NCBI RefSeq assembly: GCF_023856365.1
Contig: NC_064539.1
Location: forward strand, 19,347,019-19,411,018
From: Brienomyrus brachyistius
Lineage: Eukaryota; Chordata; Actinopteri; Osteoglossiformes; Mormyridae
Length of the DNA stretch: 64,000 nt
Direction of reading: 5' to 3'
The first letter of the stretch is position 1. Each line of letters begins with the position of its first letter. The position numbers were made by a program, and so were the translations under genes. Of the stretch, positions 14,601-26,600 are shown piece by piece. The notes beneath the pieces were generated by a model, which worked only from the letters and a program-made list of their open reading frames with translations, did not search any database and was not told the DNA's origin.

Positions 14601-17600
14601 TCTGTCGCATTTGCAATATATTATGTTGCACTCAAAGTAGAATTTACCTGTATTCATAAGTATTCAGGGGGTGTGCAGTCACATCACATCACATCACATC
14701 ACATCACACCTCCAGGGTTAGTTCAAATCCTCCTGCAGTCTCAAGCCTACAGTTAGGCTACGGGTCGCCAAAATGAAAAATGTGAAAAAAATATTCAGTT
14801 TTTATATTATATATACAACTTCTCTGTTCAAATTAACGTCTGGATTTTTATATTCAAATTAACCCCCCAATCGGCAAGATCCACTGAATAGGGGTTTCTG
14901 TGGTACTGTTATTCTGGGGGTCCAATCATCCAGTGTCTGTAACTGCCTGTCCGATTCAGGGTTGTGGGGGGTCCAGAGCCTATGGGCATAAAGCAGGGAA
15001 CAACCTAGGATGGGGCACCAACGCATCTCAAGGCACACGCACACACTAGTCACTCACACATGCACGCCTACGGGTAATTTGGTAACTCCAATTCACCTCA
15101 TCATCTCTGGTGACCAGGGTACATGGAGCAAACCCCACAGCACCATGGGGAGAACATGTATACTCCACACATCTTGGTCCCAGAAGTGTTAACTTCTAAC
15201 CAGTGTGCCACGTGTCGCCTGATTCTGGGAGTCATGAGGTAAAAACTTTGGGTCCCCGTGAGTCAGAGCAGTGAGTATCTCAAACATTGTATGTTTGTGT
15301 CATGTAATTAGGGTCCTACCCAGGGTACCTCCAGGGCTGCCGGGGATAGGTGCAGTCTCACTCTGATCTTGTACTAGATAACTGGTTGGATGAAAGACAA
15401 ATAGAAAAATGTTAAAGAATGCTTAAATAATACTGTTAAATACCCTTTTTCAAAAAGTATGAAAAACAAAAAAACTACATTTACACTGTACAACTACACT
15501 GTACAATTACAAACCATAAAGGATGTCAAATAAAATTTATAAAATGCATATTGTTATTACCCTTACACTGGTTTTCTAGTGCTTCAGGCAGGTATTTATG
15601 AGCCTGTACTTTACTGTGTTTCCAAAACTATTCAGGCACAATATGAAATGCAAGCATGTCCTTACATGAGAAGAACAGAATACACTTACGTGTAAGTACC
15701 GTTAGCGTTAATTAGCTACTCCGATGCAAAGTATATAGCTTGCCATTGGTTTTCCATATTTATATGCACAGTAAGTAATAAATATTGTATTCCAGTCTCG
15801 CTGGTGAATTCTAACAACTGGAATGTCTGTAAGAAACAAAATGTATGAGACCCCTTTGTTTGTGGTGCTTTTCTGTACTTACAGTAAGGATTATGACAGA
15901 TGTGGGCTTAGAAAAATCTCCTCTCTATTCCAGGTTTGTGAGGAAGCAGGATATTTGTTTTGAATCCAAAATGGACAATACCGAACAGCTGCTGAAAGCT
16001 CGGCTTTCCTGCGGCGGAGCCTGTTTCCTCCGTACTTGGCAGGAATAGTGATTAAAGTTTGCATTTAAGCTATTCAGTCACATATACAAACTTAATCAGT
16101 TTGACAAAAATAGTTTTTTTTCCACTTCTGCCCTGTGCAGCTGGTTTTTTGCAAGATATCAATGCACAAGCTTCTATTACAGATGAGAAAAAGGTTAGAG
16201 AACTTCCATGCTCTAGCATCTAGAATGCTTCCTATGATGTTTCTGCCTGTTTTTTATGTGAAATAATACAATATTATTCCAATAATATGCAAATGTGCTA
16301 CATACACAGTAACCTTGAATGGTAGAAGTTATGAATTTAAGTGTTTTTCAAGTGCAGTGGGTGGAATTCTTGGGATCTGGCAGTAGTGTAACTAGGCTGT
16401 TAATCACTGTATATATAAACAGTGTATTAGGAATATTGACAGTTGATTAAGTGATAACATGATTAAATCCTATAGGTTAATTACAGTGTGTATTGCCCAT
16501 TGAGCCAATGCTGTTGTGGTTCCCTCTGCAAACTGCACATCAAAAGAAATTTGATTGGAAAAGCAGTTTTTAAGGGGTGGCATGGGGGCGCAGTGTTTAA
16601 ACCTCACATGCCTAGAGATCAGGGTTTGATTCCACGGGTCTGTGGGGGGGGCTCCCATGTTCTCCCTGTGCTGTCATAGGCTCTCCTCTGGGTTCTTTGC
16701 CCCCAAGTCCAAAAGCATGCTTGCCAAATTGTCCATTGGTGTGAATGGTGCATGCTCTGTGATGGGTCGATACCCCATGCTGGCCTACTACTTGCCTTAT
16801 GCCCATTGTTTCCAAGATAGGTTCAAGGCCCCAGATGACCTGTATAGGAGAAGTAATACGGAAGATTAATTTAATTGGTATAGACACATATATTTTTATC
16901 AAACTTGGTTGAAATTTTCAAAAGTGGAGTAAGAATATAGTTCGACTACCATCCCGCCTATATGCTTTCCTTATTTAAAATGGAAACATAAAATCCAGGT
17001 GTCTGTTTCAAACTTTCCTGTCGAATCTTGCCTGGTTGCAACAATTATCAGAGGTCTTCACAAAATCTCTCAGGCATGCATCTTATGGGATGCAGTTACT
17101 AAATATATAGATTTGATACAGACACTACTCTGGCATCAGATGTGTATATTTGCTGGCTGACATTTCTTTGTACAGTACAGCACAAATAAGGGGTAAATAT
17201 GAGTATCTGGTGCAAGTTTGGTGCATGTGAGATTTTCCCAGCCAGAGTTAGACGGGGGGGGGGGCATTCTGTGGCAAGGTGGCCTGTGCTAAGATGCCCC
17301 CCAAGCTAGAATCTTTTCCTTATGGCCCAGCCCAAAGTAATTTATACAGTATAAATAAGGGGTAAATATGAGTAACTGGTGCAAGTTTTGTGCGTGTAGC
17401 ATTTTCCCAGAAAGACGTAGACGGGGGGGGGGGTGGGGGGGGGGGGGGGCATTCTGTGGCAAGGTGGCCTGATCTAAGATGCCCCCCCAGCTAGAATCTT
17501 TTCCTTATGGCCCTACCCAAAGTAATTTATACAGCACAAATAAGGGACAAATATGAGTATCTGGTGCAAGTTTGGTGCATGTGAGAATTTTCCCAGCTAG

Positions 17601-19828
17601 AGTTAGACTGGGGGGGGCATTCTGTGGAAAGGTGGCCTGCTCTAAAATGCCCCCCCCAGCTAAAATCTTTTCCTTATGGCCCAGCCCAAAGTAATTTTTA
17701 CAGTAGGATGATCACAGTCAGCCCTATCGTAGTGATCTGCTACTGCCGCCAGAAATAGCTATCAACTGCATGTCCAGGTTGCCTTGACTCATCTCTGGAA
17801 TGTACTAGAGCGCCCTTGACACAGAGGAAGGAAAATCTATTTCAATGACGAAAGCTTCTCTCTTCTGCAAATCGCGTTGTTGGGCATAGTGTTTTGATAC
17901 TCCTTGCTCTGTTTTAAGTAAGGCTAGTGCAGTTATCTCAGTCGTGCTCACACATACGTATCTACAGAAGGACATATGAAATAAAGCCTTTGTTTGTTGC
18001 ACTGTAGCCTAACACCTCTGGTGTTGTGTGCTTGAGTCCCACCCATATCTCGTTGTGTGTGTGGAGGTTGCATTTTCAAAAACAATAGCTTCAACTGGGA
18101 GGTAACTGGAGAGATACAGAATGAGTAATGCAAAGACTGTCCAATAAAACCTGCAGCCACTCACCATTACCCACTGAGACACCACCTCTCCCTGTTTTCA
18201 CATTTTAATAAATCAGTTAAAGGTTTTAGGTGTTAAATAGAATTTTTACCGTTACAAGTGGACTTGTGAGAGCATTTTGGGTCAGGAATGTTAAAGACGT
18301 GTCGTTGTTGGTAGTGAAAAAAAGTTCAAATAATAAAAATAAACTGCTGAATTGAGGCAGCTTACTTACAGGTATGATGAATTTGACACATATTCAGATC
18401 TGTATTTCTCGAGTTTAGTGCCTGACCATAAAATTAAGCTTGACAGCAAATGTTGCACGTAGCTAGCAAATCTCTCTCTCGCTCTCTCTCGAAATGGGAG
18501 GGGCTACAGCATTAATACTATTGTCTAACACTGGGCTGTGAATAACTAAAGCAGCGGATAAAGCGCGTTGTTTGTGGCGTGTGAGTCTTTGCGTGGTAAG
18601 TGGGGATTTGATGCGCTATTGAGGATTTACTTTGCCGGCACATCTCACGTATTTACTGCTTCAATAAGGGGTCAGTAGGTGCATGACTCGCACTTCGCTC
18701 TTGCCTGCGTTTACTTTTCCTTATCTTTTTGCTTGGAGAAAAGGGTGGTCTGCAAAGGTTTACTGTACATAAAAACGAATAATGACGTTTTTGGTCCAAG
18801 TGATTCTCACTAAGCCATTTTAATGGAGGCGTCGTATTTGAGGTCAAACCTAAAGAAATATTGTGGTGTTTCGTATTTGCACTTATACAGTTTTGTCTAA
18901 TTTTGTAAGGGTGGAAAAAAAGAAGCTGAAACATAAAAACATGCTATTAGTGTTAAATGTTAATACAGTGAGTTCGCATTAGAATAAAATATAAAAAGAA
19001 ATAATGTGTTTTAACTCCTTTTTTGAGAACTTGCATGCTGTAGGCCTACTTACTATGTATATTGATGTTTATGCTTGAGATACACCGTCACAGGCATTTA
19101 AATGACCTAATTGTATAGCACATAGTTATACACACAAAGTGAATAATATGGTACAGTTTAGTAATATTCATTTAAAACCGTATCAGGGCAGTAGAAATAT
19201 AGCATTTTAAACAACATTTCCGATGAGTTATACCATGAAAATATATTACATGCAATGTCCGTTTTCACGTTATATCCCATACTTTTAGCGCTCTGCGGCA
19301 GTATTGCAACGGTACCTGCAGAAATAAGCCAAGTGCCATAAATTACGATAGCATTTCAATGGTCACCGCATATATACGCATTGAAGCTTTTTCCTAATTA
19401 TTGTTATCAAAATGTTTTCATTGTGTCTTGCTATACGATACAATTATAATTGAAGCGAGGCTTATCTGTAACAGTGGAAATTCTACTGTTTATTCAAAAT
19501 AATCCTAAACAGAACTGATATCCGTCCGGCGTTTAAGAAATTACAGTAGAATAATTTGAAGTGGTTCTGGACGTTTTAAAGATTGTTTATGGGTTTGTTT
19601 CTGGATAAGCGCCTCGATCAAAATAGAATTAAGGATGTCTTTGTAACGGTGACAAAACACTAATGAGAAAAATATCAGACCTGGACATTTTAGCAGTGGT
19701 CAGAATTGACCGGATGTGCAGACAAACAGGTGTGAGCCCTCGGACGGTGTGGGATGTATTTCAGCGCAAGCCATGGCAGAACGTCCCGCGGATGTTCAGA
19801 AATGTAACGATGCCCATGCACCTTCGTC

Positions 19829-19886
<58 letters not shown>

Positions 19887-20638
19887 TTATTATCTCACTT
19901 AATATGTCAGAGTGATAATAAATATCGGGAATTGTGTAGTGGCAATTTTGAGATTAAAGGAAAGGGGTAGCTGTTGGATTAATGTGGGGCTGTACTCCTC
20001 AGGCTTAATATATTGTTGAATTATATAAATAGGATTCTCTTTATTAACTAAAAGCCCGTCTCTTGACTCAGCATTGGTGGGAAATGATAAGCACTGTGCT
20101 TCTCTTGGGCCGCAGAAATGACTCTGATCAGGGGGCATGCAGTTAAATTACTGTCTAGACTGCTGAACCTTTTTCCCTGTTGCCAGGCACCCCCTCCCCC
20201 CCCCCCCCCCTAGACAGCCAAGCTAATGAAAGAGACTCTAATAAGCATTTGCTGACAGCAAACTTATAATGTTCAGTGACAGAGTGAAATGTAAAATATT
20301 TAAAAGAAAAACAGCTATTGTCTAAATTAAAGACGTGTATGGATTATTTTAATATTCACTTTTTTATCAACTTATTTGTGTCTCCAGAGGGCACAGGTTT
20401 TGCTCAGAACCATTATGTGGTTCATATACACATTTTAAGAGGCATTGTTCCATATACTGTACATAACCCCTTTATTTAAGCAGGCAAACCTCCTTAGAAT
20501 ATGCACTTGTAAGATGGATGCATGTATGGAAATTACTGCATATTTTCACTTTATTTAGATGTGTATTTTATCCTATATATACACTATCTTTTATACTATC
20601 TTGCACACTATTTCATCACAACCTCTCTCTCTCTCTCG

Positions 20639-20673
<35 letters not shown>

Positions 20674-23600
20674 CAGCAGGTGCATGTGACTCTAACTCCG
20701 TCTTTGTTTTGTAGCTAAGGACTTGGATTCATAATCCAAGATCATAATTAAGATCATATTCACAGTGTGAACTGGAGGTTTGTGTTATATATCATGAATA
20801 TGAGTAGTTTCCACCTGAATGCAGTGTGCATTGTGCTGTGCCTAATTATGTGGAAGAGATAGACAAAACAAATTTGAAATACACCCATCAGCTTCATTCA
20901 ATTAGTGTTACTGTATTAATGCTTGGGGGAAACTCCCTTTTCACCTGCCACATCATGCTCTCCATGGGATACAGGCACACATACAGGTGAGAGTAACGGG
21001 GGGGGGGGGGGGGGGGTAGTTACAGCACAGGCTCAGCCGACATGCAGCGTCCATGGAGCCCGTGAATGTGCTGACCGTCACAATCACAGGCACAAAGACT
21101 TAATAGTCACCATTTAGGCATAAGTAGTACTACTACTAAACAACTAGACTGTACATTAAAATAGTCTGTCCATGTGTACAATAGTATCTTGTATACTTGT
21201 AATATATGCATGTTTACTATAGACACTAGTGAGGTTACTTGGTAAAAGGCTTACATCACCACACAACGTATAGTGCAAATTATTTACAGCTTACTCAGGT
21301 TTTATTTGTGTTAATTGTTAAAGCTCCATGCCAGAACAGAACAGAATGCCTTCAGGCATGAAACGATTCGTAATGGTTGGGCGTTTAAAAAAAACGTTTT
21401 TGAATCTCAGCATTATCCGCGCCTCAACTGGCACAGACCCTGGAGTGAATTATAGTTTTGGTCCAGCCATTTAATCACTGATTACAAAAATACTTCCGAC
21501 AGCGAGGTGTAGATTACATGAAAATGTTTGCCGTGCGCAAATGCGTTGTGAAAACTGCCACCCATTTAACCGAAACTTTAACGATTGTTTATTCTTTGTA
21601 TTTTTCTTAAGTGCATCATCGGTGTGAGACATGTTTCAGTACCTGTTGGATCTTTGAGCAAGGCCCTTAACCCCAAGAATTTCTTAATATGAATGGCTGA
21701 ATCCAAGCATCCCTCTCACTATATGTGTGTATCTCGTAGGAGAGCATGATGGGATATGCAAAATCAAAGCATTCTTATGCATTCTTATAGGCCAACGGAA
21801 AACGAAAGTGTCAAACATTGGTGTTTTTGAAGGCATGCGCAGCCAGTTAATCTTCTTCAAAGCCTCGTCTCAGTAGTCCTGTCTTCTGCGCAGGGGGAGA
21901 CCGAGAACGGATGACAGCCAATCATGAGACCTACCTCCTCATGGCTAGCACCCAGAATGACATGGAGGATTGGGTGAAGACCATCCGCAGAGTCATATGG
22001 GCGCCCTTTGGTGGAGGTCAGTTACTTTGTGTCATATTATATGCAGTTTTTGGTGTGTTTGCAAGTTAAATAACCTCAGAATCGTTTTTTTAATAGTATG
22101 AGATGTATTCTCTCTCTTTAAAATGTCGTCTTGTCTTTTCTTACTCTTCTGTTCTCTTCATTTTTTTCTCTCTTCCCCTTTTCCCTGTTTCGTGTCCCAT
22201 TTTGTATAAATGATGGTAGTAATGAATTGCCACACTTTCCTTTCAAGTGTCCTGGGGCGACTGTGTTGTAAAAGGTGCCACATAAACCGCAATTGAATTG
22301 AATACTACTAAGAGGTACTTTAGATTAGCATAGTTGTCACTTTCTAATGACGTTCCTTCATAGATTCTTCGTATATTTAGGGATTACTGATTACCATCAC
22401 TGTGCGAAATTCCAGACGAGAGATCATTTCAGTCCCTCCACTGCTTCAACTGCAGTGGACATGACAGGAATAGATTAGCTGGCCCCAGTGTTTGCAGTGT
22501 GGGCAATCTGATGTCTATTTCAGCTGACTGCTTTTCAAAAGGCAAAGCCTTTTGTTAAAGATGTGAACAAGAGATGTGGCTTCGCTATTAAATGACCCCG
22601 CATACATTCTGCTTGGTATTATTCAACCCTGTGAACACATAGTGAGGAAAAATGTTAAAACTGAGCTACTGGAGATGGATTTGGAGATGGATTTGTCTCA
22701 AATTTGTTCACAGGAAGGGAACATACATCTATACCATTCAGTTCAGCAATATAGTTCTGCACTATTCTGTCTTCTCTATTATATCTTTTTTATATGAGAG
22801 TAGGATACTCTACATTTGAATTCACTTTGTTTCTAAGGATCATTTTACGTGAAATATCCTTATGTATATCCATTTCCAAATCCAATCCCCAAACACATGC
22901 AAATAATGTAAAATGTTTCTAATATCAAAATGCTGCAGTTTATAAAATTGAATTGCTGGGTTTTGTATCGGCGGTATGGTGGTGCAGTGATTAGCACTGT
23001 TGCCTCACACCTCTGGGACCCGGGTTTGAGTCCCTGCCTGGGTCACACGTGTGTGGAATTTGCATGTTCTCCCCATGTCATCGTGGGGTTTCCTCCAGGT
23101 ACTCCGGTTTCCCCCCACAGTCCAAAAACATGCTGAGGCTAATTGGAGTTGCTAAATTGCCCATAGGTGTGCATGTGTGAGTGAATGGTGTATGAGTGTG
23201 CCCTGCGATGGGCTGGCCCCCCATCCTGGGTTGTTCCCTGCCTCGTGCCCATTGCTTCCGGGATAGGCTCTGGATCCCCTGTGACCCAGTAGGAAAAAGC
23301 GGTTTGGAAAATGGATGGATGGATGGATGTATCTACCTGCTGATCCAGTGTTTCAATATCTTATTTCGCAAACATTGTATTACTGAATTACTTGTTTTCA
23401 GTTAAATGTTCACACGTACTAAAAGCATTTAAATGTCCCAAAGCAAGAACCGTGGGATGAATGTATCGCCGCTTGTCTCAGGGATCTTTGGACAGAAGTT
23501 AGAGGAAACAATGCGCTATGAGCAGCGCGTCGAGGACAAACTGGCCCCCATGCTGGTGGAGAAGTGCGTGGACTTCATTCGCCAGAGGGGTCTGCAGGAG

Positions 23601-26600
23601 GAGGGGCTCTTCCGGCTTCCTGGCCAGGCCAACCTGGTCAAAGATCTGCAGGACGCTTTCGATTGCGGCGAGAAGCCCTCCTTCGACAGGTATGACAGCA
23701 AAATGCCTAAATAACTGGTTGTTCACAGTGCTCTGTAAGGACCTCATTACAATCACAAAAGCTAAATATTAAATGGCACTTTTACTGCTTTAGAGAAACA
23801 ATGACACAAGTTTTTTGGGATGGTGAGTGGCTTGCTGTGCATGTGATCAGGTCCCAGGTTCTGCAGAGTGATGCTACCAGTGGGTCCTTCAGTAAGTCCC
23901 TTAACTCTGACCCTGCTCTGAAACAACACAGGATGGGGTGCCAACCCATTACTGGGCACACTCACACCTCTGGGCGATTGGGTAACAGTTAACCTCAGTA
24001 TGTTTTTGGACTGTGGGGGGAGACTGGAGTACCCAGAGGAAACCCCACCCCAGAACAGCGAGAACATGTAAACTTCACACACATGGGACCCTAGTAGAGA
24101 CTTGACCCAAGGTCCCGGAGGTGTGAGGTAACAGTGCTAACCACTGCACCACCAAACCACTCTCAGAGCACTAATGTTCTTAACTTAAATATGTAGGCAC
24201 TGACCTTTGAATTTTTATTCAAGAAATGTATTGAGATCCATAACCCTTTCATGTCTAACTAAATTCGTTATGTCAGGTTATTAGTTCTTTTAATTTTTAT
24301 GAACTGATTCATGAAATGATTAATTTATGTAGTGAACTTAACAGAGAACAAAGTGCTTGGGTATTAAGTCTTTTAGCTTGAAAACTGGTGTTGGATTACG
24401 TGCCTAACGTTTCGGTTTTTGCTTGTATATTCCTGGTCTTAATGCTGAGCAGAGCCGAGCTTCGACTGAAAATAGCTAATGGATACGCCAAGCTTGCGGC
24501 CACCTGCGGACTCATGAAAAACTCAAACTTCCTGCAGTTTGCATGTTGTTAGTCATGCAGGAAGCACACATATATTGACGACAGTTTTGGGATAAGGAAA
24601 CAGTGGACTAACTATGCAAATGCATTGAGTCATTCTGACTGACCCTTGATTTCCAGTAACAGAGAGCTACTAAAAGTTAAAAGTTTTATTGCATAGTAAA
24701 AACAACAAAGTCGGTTTTGAATGCACTTGCCAAAAATATCTAGTTTATTTTTTTTGTATGTCTTAAATGTAATGGTAGTTTTGTGGAAATCGTTATCAAT
24801 GAACCCCGCAGCGTAGCATTTGATATTTTTGCTAGGTGTGCAAATTTAGGCAGGTTGATTTTGGCCTCCGTGGTTATTGACTTTTAATGTGGTTCATCTG
24901 CTGCCAAAAATAAGATACTGATAGCAATCAACAATTTCTCACTTACAGATGACTTAAAGATTAAAGATCTTAAGGATTATGCACTTAATAGTTATGAGTT
25001 TGCACTTCATTCATTCACTTAATTATTTGGTTACTGGCAGCCATCTCTTAGTGAATATAACTAATAACAAAACCCTTACGAGTAAAACGAGTGGTAAGGA
25101 AACCTTGGTGACTGTTAGCTGTGAATTGTGGGTAAGGGTAAGCTAATTTGGCCAATGTAATGACTGTTCAATTTGCGTCAAAGGATCTGTACGATGTTGC
25201 GATTTCTCTCCTCCTGTGACCAGCAGTAACACAGATGTGCACACAGTGGCCTCCCTTCTCAAGCTTTACCTGAGGGAGCTTCCAGAGCCAGTTGTCCCCT
25301 TTGCCAAGTATGAGGAGTTTCTTGCCTGCGCTCCGCTACTCGGAAGGGAGGAAGAATCTGTAAGTGTTGCTCAAATGTGTACTATTCAAGTTTCTTTCAT
25401 CTGTCTCTGTCTGTCTGTCTATCTATCTGTCTATCTATCTATCTATCTATCTATCTGTCATCTTTTTACAAGGTCATTGATGTTTCTTAGAAATCTTTCT
25501 AACAACCTACACAATTCTTTGCAGTTTTGATACAGCTTTAGCTGTATCTTTACCTGACAGGGCTTCCTGTTCTCCACGTGCTCCAGGTTTCCTGCCGCAG
25601 TCGTGCAAAATCTCAAAATTGGCCATAGGGTGTGATTCTGAGTGGATTAGTTATGATTTCAGCATCATGCTGTATATTCATCATTGTTCTGATTCTTCAT
25701 GTTGCTTGACCCCCTGATACTGACTTTTGCTAAGGAGGCTCTTCTACAACGTCTTCTTGTATGTTTCTTGTGTGTTCTTGTGGCGTGATTGACTGCTGAT
25801 TGCAGCGCACATTGTGAAAAAGTAATTCTGCGACAATCATGATGTCATCCCCTCTAAGAGATTGACTGGGTCCCTGAGCTTGGGGTCTTTCGTTCAATAA
25901 AGTAATTCCTTTGCCAGTTAAACTGTGCAGGTTCTGAATACATTACATCCGTTACCCGTAACCTCAAATGCAGGGTCATGGGGTTCTTGGAGAACATACA
26001 GACCTACGCCACCCAGGATTCCAATCCATCATAGAAGACACACAGACACCAAGGGCAACTTACACAGTAATCTAGTTTTACAGATATTTAAAATAAGTTA
26101 AGTACTATGCCATGTATAGGGTCAACATGTAGTGAACCAGTGAACCTTTGGACTTGCCAACTTGTCCAAACCCCCCCTACAAACATGGGGAGAATTCCGT
26201 CACACAGAATCCACTGAGCCATTGGCAATACAGCTCAGCCTGAACAGGACCCGATAATTGTTCAGAGGCCTGAATTTTATGAGTAACACTAAAAGTAATT
26301 AAGCCTATAGAGGTGTTTATGGACAAAGTATTAGTAAAGTAACACAAAGTATTAGTAAAGTAATAGAAAGTATAAAATACAATAATTAATACCATGTAAG
26401 AGCAAGATGATGATACATTAACAGACTGTAATGCTTTGTTTTATTCACTTAAAGGGCATGAAAGAGCTAAGAAATCAGGTGGAAATCCTACCTCAAGTAA
26501 ACTACAACTTACTGAAGTACATATGCAGGTATGGATCTCGCTCTTCAACATTTTTGACTGAATCTCCTTTGCTGTAAATTTATATACTTTACTTGATGTA

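Larger units (their letters stand above)
3430..21893. other. 18.5-kb arhgap24 intron with repeats
   Basis: Large intron between the two PH-domain exons. It holds a dead Tc1-like element, several SINEs, an unclassified tandem-unit repeat at 17.0-17.7 kb and simple repeats (listed separately). I searched for an exon resembling the human alternative first exon that encodes an RRIKRCFSFRK-type leader and found none. Much of 3430-6380, 8000-11090 and 18200-21890 shows nothing I can name. Confidence 0.75.
25360..26454. other. arhgap24 intron
   Basis: Begins with a CTGT/CTAT tetranucleotide run (25400-25458) just 40 bases after the donor, then short SINE fragments (about 25555-25660 and 25955-26220). 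No coding signal. Confidence 0.7.

Noticed and set aside
23433..23481. In-frame ATG ([16 protein letters not shown]) directly upstream of the RhoGAP exon, as an alternative start
   Set aside because: It lies in the intron between the branch region and the acceptor, has no match to the known ARHGAP24 isoform leaders, and the open frame is only 16 codons.
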